Below, piece after piece: positions 36,201-48,489 of a stretch of 64,000 nucleotides of DNA. Source of the DNA: Arcuatula senhousia (taxonomy: Eukaryota > Mollusca > Bivalvia > Mytilida > Mytilidae); assembly GCA_963971305.1 (NCBI GenBank), contig OZ020303.1:45372106-45436105 (forward strand). Direction: 5' to 3'. Below the pieces are notes generated by a model, which was not told the DNA's origin, did no database searches, and saw only the letters and a program-made list of their open reading frames with translations. Every line of letters starts with the position of its first letter. The first letter of the stretch is position 1. Both the position numbers and the translations under genes were made by a program.

Positions 36201-37730
36201 AACATAACGCTATAAAGATCTGAGCCCCCAAAGCCTACAAGAAGACTGTTTTAAATACATAAACATTGAATAACGGGGTGTTCAGTTATTATAAGCATTA
36301 ACATTGTTTTCCTCAAATTTTGCTCAAAATTATACATGTACCTATAGAAATTAAGTTCTAATTTTGTGTAGCATATTTTACAACTATACAAGCTGTTATC
36401 TGTAGAAACAATCCCAAGTTAAGTCTTTATGTTCATTCATTTGACCACCTAAGTGCCTAAAATGATCTCTATATGTGTCTTTAAATAATTGAAATCTCAT
36501 TTAAGTTTCTTAGATGAGTAGTTTTCAAAAAAAAAAGAAATGATAGATAGTGATCTTCAACAGACATTAAATGTTCTGTGAAGACATTGTCAACTTTTGA
36601 CTTTTTTGTATGGTCTATCATGTATAGACATTTAATGTGTTAAAAGTGACACAAATGTTACCACTTATATAGCTGATAATCATGGTTCTAATAAATTGAT
36701 ATTGCTATATTTTTATATATTTGTTGGGTTGAATATATGTTATATAATAGTATAAGCTGGTTAGAAAATTTGGGGTTCAAGATTCTTTCCAATCTGGCAT
36801 TGATAAGTTCATTTTGTATAGCATATTTTCGCATATTCAAACACCTGTATGGAGCTGCAGTTTATTGCACCAATATTTTTTATGCAGAATGACTGACCAG
36901 AAAAAAAGTATTTTTAATGTTGTATTTTGATATGGAAACTTAAAGTGCATTTAAGTAAAAAAAAATTCTGTTATGCCTTTTAATGATTCTAGACTTACTT
37001 TTTTGACAATACATGCAATTCTTAATTTTTATTGTGATTTGAACTGCATCTGAATTGTTAATTAAAAAGTAGCAAAGTAAATGTTTAAATCTGCCTTTTA
37101 ATTACCATAAGCCATCAAACTTCCAAACTTCCAAAATCCTTTAATATTTAATAAAAAGATTACCATCAATACCTTATAATCAGCGTTATTGCCCTTGTCT
37201 TATGTAACTAACAATCACTTCTTCATCTGTAACAACCTTGTTAACCTTTAGTGTTAAATGGTTTGAAGAACCTTAAAATTGTTGTCAACATGCAACAGTA
37301 TCTATGCATGATAGAATCATGGATCATTTAACTCTGATTGTAATCGGAGGGTTAATACGGGAATAACCCATTGAATTCTGTGGTAGGTTGCATCAGACAA
37401 GAATATATTTTGTCACGTTGAGCAAGAGGAATAACCTTTTGCCCCAGCTTTTTGAAGCTTATCCGTTTGTGTATCTACATTAGAGTTCTACATGCAAGTT
37501 CTGTTGCATTGTAATGTCCCAGTAACTTTTTCTAAAATCATGCAAATAAGACTTTTGTCACTGCTAACTGACTTGTCACTTTAGGTGGATTTGTACTGAT
37601 AAAATCAAGATATTTTCACCCTTTATGGTTCTGTCCTTAAGGTTGAGTACAGTTGCAACCACTTAGTGGCTGTAGACCAAGATTTGGCATCATTAATGAA
37701 TGTGTTGTAAAGATTTATGTTAAAGGAATA
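36201..37730. other. AT-rich stretch with nothing recognisable
   Basis: No supported gene, RNA or repeat structure is visible. Confidence 0.4.
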
Positions 37731-37866
37731 AGCATTAAAAACGAAATCCAAATGTAGTTAAAAGTAAAAGGGTGGCATGTTTTTTGTATTTGAGGAAGGA
37801 TGTATGTCCAAAAATTTGGGCCACCCTTTTACTTTTATCTACATTTTGATTTCGTTTTTATTGCTT
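37731..37866. mobile_element. 136-bp foldback element
   Basis: The left arm at 37731-37776 (containing AAAAACGAAATC, AATGTAG and AAAAGTAAAAGGGTGGC) is repeated inverted at 37820-37866 with a few mismatches. The 43-bp centre is unrelated. The transcript would fold into a long hairpin. Size and structure fit a foldback or MITE-type element. No target duplication is obvious. Confidence 0.7.
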
Positions 37867-38015
37867 GTTTTGTGTGTTTTTACCTTTACATGTATATGTG
37901 GTAAACTATATGAACTTAGTCATTTATGATTGACACATTATCAAGTCATTGGACTGATAACTAAGACATCACCTTAAAGAACTCAATTTATTTTGATTTT
38001 CTAAAGATATGTTAC

Positions 38016-38200
38016 TTATCAGGGCCCTCACAAAGTTTTTGGCAAGGGGAAGGTGCAGGGTAGGGTGAAGTAGGGGGTCCCCCTCCCAGCCAAAGAAAAT
38101 TTTCTATGATTGGACCCATTTTGGTAGGTTTTGGTGCATATTTTTGCGAAAGGGGGTGGGGGTGCAATTGCACCCAATGCATCCCCTTTTCAAACAGCAT
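38016..38200. repeat. G/C-rich dispersed-repeat fragment
   Basis: A locally G- and C-rich patch in AT-rich surroundings (AGGGCCCTCACAAAG, GGGGGTCCCCCTCCC). It has a perfect 16-bp palindrome GGGTGCAATTGCACCC at 38160-38175. The minus-strand 62-codon frame here is a by-product of the composition. Second copies are not visible in this window. Confidence 0.4.
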
Positions 38201-39740
38201 TGGATTTTATGTTGTCAAATCATGTAACAAAATTATTGAGTTTGAAACATGAAATTAACTGACTCTGTCTGTAATGTTTTATGATGGGCATTTAGTACCC
38301 TATCAAAAGTCACAAAAGATAAGATTTTTTTTTATACTTAAGATCAAGATATTTGATACTTTGACCCTTAAGACAGACTCTGAGTTTGTCTGCCCGATTA
38401 CATCCATAGAATGAAATAATGCTACACTTCGATTCATCTTTACTTAGTAATTTAATTTTCTTTCCAGTTTAATGTTTATAGTCTTCGGAGATAAGCTTTG
38501 TAACCATTTGTAGTATTTTCTAGTTCATTGACGGTCTTTTATCCAGTGGTTTAATTTAGTCCCAGACCGGCTAAATTAGTGATTTTTGTATTTTACCTAC
38601 CAAGTGACCATAAACACCCTTGTATGGGTATTGTATGTAGGACCTTAACCTAGCCACGGTCTCATTCACCTCAATGATATAGGAGTATACAATTACGGAT
38701 GGATATAATACAACATCATCATTATCGGTCTGGTTTATATTGATATTCTGTTTGATACTTGATTTACAGAGATACATGATGTTAAAGGGCCTTGTTGGGA
38801 TGATTGAGGGGGACTACCGGACCAAACATGGTTAGATGGTTATCAAAGTTAACTGCCCCTTCTTTTGATAGTCCAGGAAGCAATGTACTTAGTTGACTTT
38901 ATGGTGGTCTGTTGTTTAAGAAACACATAAAGTTAATTTTTGTCTGATATTTGTAAAATGAAACCAATAATTCAAAAAGTCTATAAGCAAGATATTTTCA
39001 TTTTAGTTCAATCCTTGTAGGTTATATTGACCAGGCAGTTTCCTCTCTTTATTTTGGTGCACAATTTTGTCTTGGCTAAAGCTGTATTGTAAAACATGAT
39101 TTCAGTGAAAAGGATAAGGAATATTTCAGTCATTGATATTTTTGTAGGACACAATGAATGTAGCATATGTTTAGATGAATCATAAATTGAGATTATGCAT
39201 AAATTATACTTATTTTTTTTTCTTAGTATACTTAGTGCTTTTTATAAGAATAGGTATTGATGTTTTTCCTTACTATCTCTGTTTCTGTATAATATATGCA
39301 AGACAAATAAGGAACGAATAATCTAACAATAGAAAATGCAAGATCATGATGGCACATCATATTAGTTACCTGGTAAATTATCTTTAAAAAGTAGCATGTA
39401 ACATATGGCTTTGCTATATAAACTGCTGTCACTGACTTGTTTTTTTTTTCATGGTTATAAAAACTATTTTGATAAAAACAACATCAAAAGTTGTTGCATC
39501 ATGATAGGAATCATTATGCATAAAATCTGAATAATATTTTCTCTTTCTTTAATAGTGTTTTCATGAATTATGTCACTCCCATCATTGATAGTAAATTGGC
39601 CTTGTCCTAATTTGCAATTTCTTATTTTATGAATGAAATAACATGACTTAATTGTGACTTTAAAGTATGTCTGGTGCCCTTGACAAATATTGCAAAAGGG
39701 AAATGCATGTATTATTTATTTTTTTTTTGGGGGGGAGGTC
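38201..39740. other. AT-rich stretch with nothing recognisable
   Basis: Short frames at 38571-38777 and 39232-39432 (minus) show no domain, splice context or conserved motif. Confidence 0.4.
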
Positions 39741-39908
39741 TACTGTGGATTCATTTATTTTGTAGGTACCAATCTTTGTGGTTTGATCAAGACTGCAGCC
39801 AATTCAATGTTAAATTTCCTTTTCATGGGGCATCAGTTTTTGTAGGTAAAGGCCACACACAAAAACCATGAAAATTAATACCCCACAAATAATTCTGAAA
39901 CCACAGTA
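39741..39908. mobile_element. MITE with CTGTGG inverted ends and TA duplication
   Basis: The left end after TA is CTGTGGATTCATTTATTTTG. The right end, read on the other strand, is CTGTGGTTTCAGAATTATTT followed by GTGGGG. Interior blocks (AGGTACCAATCTTTGTGG, CATGAAAATTAATACCCCACAAA) match my memory of a very common bivalve MITE. It is short and non-coding. TA at 39741-39742 and 39907-39908 fits Tc1/mariner-type insertion. Confidence 0.75.
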
Positions 39909-41304
39909 TCTGCAACTGCAACTTTTGTCTTGATAGTTGAAATGATCTCCTACTTATTTATGTGTGTCCTTTTAGTCCTTCCATACTGTCTAATTTATTA
40001 ATTTTCCTATGAAACTATCCATTTTGAAAAAAAAAACTTAAATTTAAGCAGAACTTGATTAATTGAAATTCCATAAACAATGTTTTCTGCAAGACAAATA
40101 TTTAGGTTATTTATTACTTAGGTTTCAAGGATATTTGAAATCTTGTTTGTAACATGCATTACCCTAAAGTTACAGACATAAGAAAAACAAACAATTTCTA
40201 TTCTGTGTTGATTTTGTTTTATTACATTTGGGAAAGGTTTTTATCACAAAGTGCATGTGAAAATGGATTTTTCATATGTTTTTCTTTACAATATATAGGT
40301 TGAAAAACACTATGGTACAGGTTAAAAAAAACTTTTGTCAGGTATCATTGTGACAAAGCAACCTCGGAAATAGTTGGGTTTTTTCGGTTATTTTTTTGGG
40401 GGGATGGTAATCTTTAATTGTGAAAAGGATCAATTACCTTCGATGCAGACAAGCAATGTTCTTCTGTCATAAATTTTTCATTTTGCCCTTTTTGAGACTG
40501 ATATGGACTTGTGTATTAAACACTTTCAATTCTCGATCTCTTGCTCTGAAAAATATATTAAAAGCTAATTAATAAGTGACAAATACTCTGTTTGTCAATT
40601 GTATTTATTTGCTACAGAAAAAATGAAACCTGTTGCATTTAAAATCTGGTGGTATCAATTTTTCATTCTTTGATGTACTAATCCTTCATTTGTAACATGT
40701 TTTACAGAAACACAGGTAGAGATGGATATGTCCTGACTGACCAAGGCTGATACTGTAACTGGTGGTTGTAGTTAGACACATTAAAATGCTGTTTGTCTTA
40801 CTTCACTTACATCCATTTATTATGTTAGTTAGGTGAATTGAGAACTTAATCTACATAACTTATTTAAAATGCAAACTACCTGTGTTTCCACCTTTACCAA
40901 TCCCCTAGTCAATTTGATTTATGCAAGTTATCAAAACTGTGGTCAATCCTTAAAACTTTTACAAAGATCTTGATTTTTCTTTGAAAAACATTTTAACACA
41001 TTTGTACCTGTATAGTATATAAAAGGTTTTGGTGTTTCTTTGCAAATTGGTACATTCTTTCTGAATTCAAATCTAGGGATTGTATACATGCATAGACAGA
41101 GTCGGAGATGAACAACCTGTATGATTGCCCAGTTCCTCAAGGCACCGTATTTATGACCATGCAACCTATTTCACCCAAAAAAATACAAATAGCAGAAATA
41201 TTGACAATTTACTACATTTTGAGACGACTTTCCTGACCCTGGTATTTATGAAAAGGCCACAGAGAGGGGGGTCATAGTCTATTCATTTATTTTTATTTTT
41301 ATAA
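39909..41304. other. AT-rich stretch with nothing recognisable
   Basis: No supported gene or repeat. A frame at 40943-41164 (minus) has no recognisable domain. Confidence 0.4.
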
Positions 41305-41372
41305 ATCAAATCAAATCAAATTTATTGGCACAAACACATATTGTACATGGTTAAGGCCCAATTACAAACCGA
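41305..41372 (-). mobile_element. Likely LINE 3-prime tail (minus strand)
   Basis: Read on the minus strand the sequence ends GTGCCAATAAATTTGATTTGATTTGATT, a pentanucleotide TTTGA tail after AATAAA. It is preceded by CCATGTACAATATGTGTTTG. Short tandem tails of this type mark the 3-prime ends of non-LTR retrotransposons of the CR1/L2 kind. No reverse transcriptase fragment is visible upstream, so this would be a severely 5-prime truncated copy. Confidence 0.45.
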
Positions 41373-41984
41373 TATAACAAGGTTTTGGTGTTTTATTTGT
41401 CGAAAATTGTCTCCTGAACATTCATAAAAATTCCATTGATGGCTTAACATTTAGATAATTGTTTCTCAAGTTTTAAATTGGTTAAAACTATGATGAATGG
41501 TTAATAGATTTTGGATGATTTTCAACTTTTGTTTACATACATTTAAACTTTGATCTTTGTAAATATTAAAGTATACTTAAACATTTATATGGATCTATAT
41601 GAATGATTGGTAGATTGTTTGAGGAATTATACAATAAAACTTGAAAACCCAGACATTTAGCAAACACTGACCTTAACAATTTTAACCTGACTTTTGGCCC
41701 TTGGTTTTAAAAGAAAAAAGAAAGTTTGGAAACCCCATTTGAAAGGTTTTTTTTTCTGCTTCTCCTATCCATAACTTCAAAAGAAGTGCATTTGGCATTT
41801 TTGATATTTAACTATCAAGTAGAGATTTTAAATAAATAAGTTGCAATTTGATGCATCTGAATCCAGTTGAACAATTATGTACTTGTCACCCCAGTGGTAT
41901 AGTTCAGCTATCTAGCTAGCTATGTTTTGAACAGACATGCGTTCATTTTAGTCGTTATATAATAATTTATGGCCCGTCCAGTCT
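41373..41984. other. AT-rich stretch with nothing recognisable
   Basis: No supported features. Confidence 0.4.
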
Positions 41985-42420
41985 ATTTGAATCAGACATA
42001 TAGTTTAATGCTTGTCTGTCCATACGTCTGCAACACTTTGGTAAAGTTCTTAGTTTAGGTACATTACTTAGATGCTAGATGTTGGGGGTCAATAATATTT
42101 CACCATTAGCTATGTTTTGGGTAGCGCTACACCACCCACTTTAAAAGGAGGTCACTGTGACCCATATTTTACATGTGAATGACACTGGTTAAGTTCTTTG
42201 TTTAGGTACATAAATCGGATGCTCGATGTTAGGAATCAATGATACTTCAGCACTAAATGTGTCTTGGGTAGCACTACATGACCCACTAGAAAGTAGGTCA
42301 CTGTGACCAATATTTTACGCATGAACAACTTTGATTAATTTCTTGGTGTAGGTCCATATCTCGTGTAATACATGTTGGGGGCAAATGATATAAGAATTGG
42401 AGGGCCATCTGTGGCTCATA
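41985..42420 (+). repeat. Diverged 147-bp tandem repeat element, forward copy
   Basis: Units begin near 42038 (TTGGTAAAGTTCTTAGTTTAGG), 42186 (TGGTTAAGTTCTTTGTTTAGG) and 42331 (TTGATTAATTTCTTGGTGTAGG). Each carries GATGTTnGGnnTCAAT, GGGTAGC[G/A]CTACA and AGGTCACTGTGACC. The start carries GTCTGTCCATACGTCTGCAACACTTT. The same element is present in reverse orientation at 50885-51265. Confidence 0.75.
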
Positions 42421-44679
42421 AACTTATTTTTTAATAATAACACAAGGTCATAGACAAACTCAAGGCCGAGGTTGAGCAAGCTAATAAAAGCTTATCCTCT
42501 TGAGGGATTTATTTTTGACTGCTTACAGTTTTTAATCTGTCTACCAATTTTAATAAGTTTTTAAAAGTTAAATTAGCAGGTGTTGTGGATTTTCAAAATC
42601 CTAAGGCACCAAAGTCAGAGATTTATTAGCATTTTCTTCCATTGTCATGCACAGAATTTATAACAAAATGGTGCATTTTAAATGATTTTGTCGCCATAAG
42701 AAGAAAGGATTTCCTTAATGCTTATCTGTGATAATAAGTCTTAAATGGTTAATTGCTATGTTTACAAACAATTGACTTATGTCTTATAAGCTGATTACAG
42801 ATACATGTATAAACATTGAATTTGAATTGACCATTTGACCTGCATCTTCAGAACAGCAGTTCAATAAAATAAATATTAATGCTATTGCCTAAAATAAGCC
42901 CTTATTACATGGTAAATATTATTAAACTGTTCAAAAGTCAAACGAGCACTAGGATAATGTGATGACTAACTGTGAAGCAGATTACTTGGACCCCCCCCCC
43001 CTTTCATTAACACTTAAGACCCAAATACTGTGTAATGTAATATTTATAGTTTTAGTGAGAAAAAAAATTAATCTCATTTACAATTTAACACCAAATACAC
43101 CTAACTAAAATAAAAATGCCCTGAAGTTAAACTGAATTGAAATTATATGATAGAAATATTGGGTGCAATATAATTGTCAACTTGGATTACTGAATAGGGC
43201 ATAATTCATTTTTAAAGGGAGTGAAAATAAGAAAGAGTTTTAAAAAAAAAACATTCAAATTAGCATTTTAATGAAAAGAGTGCTGTGTTTGCGAAGTCAC
43301 ATAATAACCTGATAGATTGGTATATCAATATTTATTTAAAGTGAACTCTGTTCATTTTAAAGAATAAACATCCTGCTTAAAAATTTATTTTAATATTGAT
43401 CGAAGTTGTTTAAAAATTTTACAGGATTTTAAATGTGACAAAACTTATACCACTTTTATGAAGTTTTATATATAGCTTCACTCAGTTTCTGTATTTTAAG
43501 AAAAGTTTATCATGTTTTAGATGTGTATTTTCAAAATTAAAATGCTTGATCAAATTTTGATCATATTAAAATATTAGCTGGATTTATAGTTACTTAGAAA
43601 ATGGATTGCTTAGAAAAAATATTAATGCAGATAAAAATTCCTTATCTAATTTCAAAACACAGGTTTTTACCTTGTCAAAAAAGGATTTTGTGAGAGAAGC
43701 GTACCAATGGGTCATTCAAATGTCAAAAGTCCATGACCTAATTGATTTATAACATTGAAGAATAATAATAATAAATATACAGATATAATTTTTGGACTTA
43801 TTGAAGCATTTTGTAGAGACTTGTCCATATGTTTGCCACTTGATCTATGGCCACTTGTGATAAACTGATTATAGTAATAGGTTTATATATATATTGGGGT
43901 ATTATATGTACAGAGACCTTTGTCTATTATCTTTGTTTATTACAAAGATTTGGAGAAATAGTAATAAACAAATGGGTACTTCAAACTTAATAGAATGACC
44001 ATATAGTTGGCCAGTTGAGGAAAAATACATCAGGAGGTAGTCTAGTTTAGTTCCAACTAAATCCATTCTTTTCAGTTTAATTCAATTCAATGACTACAAT
44101 TGTAAAAGCGGCCTAAGATAAGACTCTTTTACTGCCATGCTTTGACTGACCAAAGGTGGGTCTAGCAATGAAAACCCCTGGATCTGCCCATGATGCTTTA
44201 TAGATTTGTTTTATTTTACTTTTTCTTTTTTTTAAATGGACACAGTGCTATCATGAACACTCATATTCAACCTAATCAAACTTGAATGCACTTGAATTTT
44301 CAAATACTTAATTTATCTATGAAATCTGATGGATTTTATTTTTGATTCTATGAGCTATCGATAATAAAGATGGTTTTAAAATCATTTCATTTTCATGTAA
44401 TTAACGCCTCTTAAAGAAGGATTTTTAAAATCTTGAACATTCCAAAAGCCCTAGTTACATGGGCCTATCTAAAACAGCTCTGTTAATTTTTATCACCAGT
44501 CCCTATAACACTAATGATTTACTCTCCACACCAACAGATAAGTCTCGGTGGGATTCGACATCGTTTATGATATTTCACCAAGGGTATTATGTCCATATCT
44601 GACTGTTATCAGTCGTAGACCGTAGACATATAACTGTTTTTACCTGAAACAGGTGAGATATAGGTGATGATGATGGGTA
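42421..44679. other. AT-rich stretch with nothing recognisable
   Basis: A C-run lies at about 42991-43001. No coding or RNA features are supported. Confidence 0.4.
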
Positions 44680-44868
44680 TTTATAGTCGTGACTAGGGGA
44701 ATGACCCTCTGCATCGATTATAGCAGTAAAACTGCTAAAGATTCGCTATGTGCCATGGGTCGTCCAGCCCATGACACACCACCGCCAGTGTTAGCTGCTC
44801 CATAGTATCCTTTGTTATCGATGGATGCAGGGCCCGTCCTCCACCACGGGGAAGTACTGGTCGGAATT
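44680..44868 (+). repeat. 188-bp dispersed conserved repeat, copy 2
   Basis: It begins TTTATAGTCGTGACTA and ends ACTGGTCGGAATT, in the same order and orientation as 5097-5284. The CATGGG/CCCATG hairpin is at 44754-44773. A 7-bp hairpin TAGCAGT/ACTGCTA is present only in this copy. CACACCACCGCCAGTGTTAG is shared exactly or nearly so. It is not inside a larger recognisable element here, so it spreads or is conserved independently of the 3.6-kb element. Confidence 0.7.
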
Positions 44869-46401
44869 CTGGAAGACGGTAAGATATAGGTAGCAATTCC
44901 CGTTAATTATAATCTACCAGGTTTCTAGACAACAGGTATATCACAAGTCTACCCTTTAGGTGGGAAAAATGATAAAATTTTATCAGATTACTGTTATATT
45001 TCTATAGGAGAGCAAACAATCTTTAAGTTGTAAAGTCAATATACATGATATATACATCTTTAGAATGAACTATGTCCATGATGATCAAAGGTTATGTATA
45101 GACTGGCCAGTTTGTTTTATGATAAGATTATAGATCTTTGATGGCCATGTTAATAAGGCAATGTTCAAAAGTTAAAGGAAGGTCATGATGGTCTGACTTG
45201 GTATTTTAAAACTGTTACTGTATATACTTTTATAACTGGACAGTTACAATGAGGGTAGTTGGGCCACAGTGAGTATGGGTTGGGACCCCTTCCCCCTTTA
45301 CGAGAAAAAACAATATCAAACCAGAAATAAAAATGGTTAATTGATATTTCAAGCAGTAATCTCTCATCAGTAGCATTGAAAACATAGAAAATCACTCAAG
45401 TATGACCAAGCTAGACCCCCTCCCCTGTGGCAAATCAACAGGGCTTCACCAAACATCATGTCTTGATCTGACACTACCAGAAGTATAAATAAGCATGTAT
45501 CTTATTTTTTTCATGAATCAAAAATCACATATTTAAATTGCATAGATAAAAGATGTGTGTACCAGAAATGTAATTCACAGCATAGACATGTGTTTTTCAT
45601 ACATCCTTTAGTAGTTTCATGACAAAGAACTTAGTTCCACTTAGAGTTATATGCATGCAGCCTTCAAATACATCCACCTTCTCTAACAAATACTATGACA
45701 TAGTGACTGACTAAAAATACTGTTTCTTGGATTACCAGCCAGGTCAGGCTGTACCACATACACTAGTGCTTGTAGTGACTGACATAAAATTTAGATTAGG
45801 CTGATCGCTCTCTCTTATTCATACATGTAAACTATATTATACTATTCTAATAATTACTTATATATAAAAGTATGACTAGTTAATGAAATGACTGACGGGT
45901 ATTTAGGACAATTGAACAAGAAATTAAGTGATAACAGATGTGACCCACTGGTCAGTTTATATGCAGCTATCATTGACCAATATTTTCTCCAGATTCACAG
46001 TTGTCTTTGTGACTTACTTTTTTTCTGAATAAAAAATCTTCCTTTACCAGCCATTTCATTTATGAAAGCAGAGGATATTCTGTAATGGAACTGGGTGGAA
46101 ATCCCACTTTTGAAAATTTCTTGATCTGCCCCTGGTATTGTTATATTTAATCTTGTGTATTTTTGTTATTGACTGTGTGCTGTCCTCAAGGTTATTAAGT
46201 TTTGACCATGATTCAAAGACAATAATTGCATTAAAAACTGATATTTTATTCTGTTTAGATGATTGAATTCAAAGATGTACATTGAAATTGCATTTGATAT
46301 TTTACAGATTTTGAAGGAGTTTATGGAACTTTGAGTACATGTAATGTTGAGATGTCGTGTGTTTTGAATAAGCAGAACTTTATAGGAACCAGGATACAGA
46401 G
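44869..46401. other. AT-rich stretch with nothing recognisable
   Basis: No supported features. The minus-strand frame at 45183-45395 has no recognisable domain. Confidence 0.4.
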
Positions 46402-46573
46402 CAACTTCCTAAACCAAAAGTACCGAAGGTATCAGTTCTTATCTTGATACTTAATATCAACTTCCTAACCCAAAGGTACCAAATTAAGGTATAAGTTCTC
46501 ATCTTGATACTTAATATCAACTTCCTAAACCAAAGGTACCAAAGGTATAAGTTCTCATCTTGATACTTAATAT
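46402..46573 (+). repeat. Minisatellite, three units of 56-60 bp
   Basis: CAACTTCCTAA[A/C]CCAAA starts units at 46402, 46458 and 46518. Each ends in TCTTGATACTTAATATC. The second unit has a 4-bp AATT insertion relative to the first. Confidence 0.9.
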
Positions 46574-47294
46574 CTAATGCATCTACTTAAAATAGAAATC
46601 AGTCACAATACTTTTTGACTTCTTTGCTGAAAAATATTTGTATTGAAATATGATCATGAAAAGAAACTTGAAACCTTTATAGACAGCTAATATCAATAAA
46701 TGGGTACAGTTACACCAAATTAGACAGGGTATGTGATTTCAAAACCACAAAATATGTATTTGATAGTGGGGGGAAATTATATAGGTAAAAATTAGTACAT
46801 ATTATACAAAGACCTATTTATATATTTGTTTGCAAACAACCTTCAGGTATATTTTGGCGGGGTATCTATTACTAACTTTGTATATGGTAAGACAATTCAG
46901 AAGGAAAGCGTGACGCCATTGTTTAGGAATTTGATATCTTTTCATTGTCGGCTAACACCTTGCTTATTGTCTCCTTTACTTACAAGAAGGACATTAAGGA
47001 AAATAAAAATAAACAATAAATTTCCCTACTAATTTAGGCATTGTCTGTGATGTTAATGAGTAATTTTCTTTGTGTGTTTTAGGCTCTCTTTGATTATTTT
47101 TCTAGTTTTTGGAACACCCAAAAGTTTGTTTTAAGTTCAGCAAAACTTAGTATGAAAATGTGGATTGGACAGGAAGTCTAACAAATTTTAGAAGCGAAAG
47201 GTCTTCAAAAGTTGATTTAAGTTCAGCAGAGCTCTGAACATGGCGGTCCCTGTCTCTAAAAATTGTTTTAAGTTCAGCAATAGAAAATCTGGAC
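46574..47294. other. No clear gene; one weak 68-codon frame
   Basis: A frame at 46826-47032 is open but shows no recognised domain. Its support is not better than chance in AT-rich DNA. Confidence 0.35.
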
Positions 47295-47410
47295 TGAACA
47301 TGTAGGTCACTGATTCGTTAAAGCTTAGCTACATGAACATGGAGGTCACTGATTCGTTAAAGCTAAGCTACATGAACATGGAGGTCACTGATTCGTTAAA
47401 GCTTAGTTCC
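47295..47410 (+). repeat. Minisatellite, three units of 39-40 bp
   Basis: GAACATG[T/G]AGGTCACTGATT begins units at 47295, 47335 and 47374, each followed by CGTTAAAGCT[T/A]AG. Confidence 0.9.
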
Positions 47411-48217
47411 ATACAAAGATATAACAGAGACTTCTTGATTTAGCATCATGTCACTTTAATACTTCCTTTTTTATTTTGTCACAGAAGATAAAATATAATA
47501 TGATTTTACCAATCCTGTAGAATACAGACCTATAATGGCTATTTAAGCCCATAGTTTTATACAAGAGGTTAATTTATTATTTCTGGCTATCAGATTTGTA
47601 TATGTGGTTACATCACCGATTGTCACATCATTCATTGTATTGTGAAGCATGTTTGATCTCTGCATGAAAAAACGTGAATGTCAAAACAGCATAAGTTTAA
47701 TGGTAGGTTTTTGATGTCTTTGTGTGTGCAAACATGTTACTTTTATGCTTCATTTGTTAACTCTTAAAATGCTTATTGTAAGTGTGGATTAAAATATTGA
47801 GTTATAACTTTTTGTTGAAGATATGGTTTGAATGTCCTTTCTTTTGGAATTGAATGAAATTTTGGAGAAAATAATCTTCTTTAACATTTTTGGTTGAAAT
47901 TCTTTTGAATGAGCAAAGATTGAGATTTCTGTGTTTTTGATCATTATCCATGGCTACAAAGAAAAAAGCCAAATGGTATTAGTAAGCATAGGCTCATCCC
48001 TTTGACTACTATTATCTAAAATATCTCTTAACACGTGTATGGCCTCAAATGTTCCTCAAACTGTTAGACCTAAGCATGATCAATTTGGTTTGACCTCTAA
48101 TATAAAAAAAAACCTCAGAGTCTGGTCAGTTTATAGCTCAGGGAACCTAACATCTGGTACAAAATAGCTGTTCTTGTGAACACAGAACCCGAAAGGTCAT
48201 TTAGAAAGATTGAGATA
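47411..48217. other. AT-rich stretch with nothing recognisable
   Basis: No supported features. Confidence 0.4.
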
Positions 48218-48489
48218 AGTATGGACATTTAATAAGGCTAGCCAGTTCGTGTGTCATGTGTCCTGTATTCACATTGATCAAGGCCACTTTTCTAAGAAAA
48301 TTGCCTTACTGCTTCAATGACCTGTGATTTCAATTGTAGATCTAAAAGTATGGACATTTAATAAGGCTAGCCAGTTCATGTGTCATGTGTCCTGTGTGTC
48401 ATGTGTCCTGTATTCACATTTATCAAGGACACTTTTCTAAGAAAATTTAGATCTACAATTGAAATCACAGGTCATTGAAGCAGTAAGGC
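48218..48489. repeat. Perfect 44-bp inverted repeat combined with a direct duplication
   Basis: The arm at 48303-48346 starts GCCTTACTGCTTCAATG and ends GTAGATCTAAA. It is the exact reverse complement of 48446-48489, 44 of 44 bases, across a 99-bp spacer. The spacer is itself a second copy of 48218-48302: both begin AGTATGGACATTTAATAAGG and end CTTTTCTAAGAAAATT. The spacer copy carries an extra GTGTCATGTGTCCT duplication. The order is D, X, D, inverted X. Confidence 0.95.

Noticed and set aside
36720..36800. tRNA-like GGTTCAAGATTC
   Set aside because: No cloverleaf, acceptor stem or A box around it.
38012..38200. 62-codon proline-rich minus-strand frame
   Set aside because: Reflects the local C/G-rich repeat fragment; no conserved domain or splice context.
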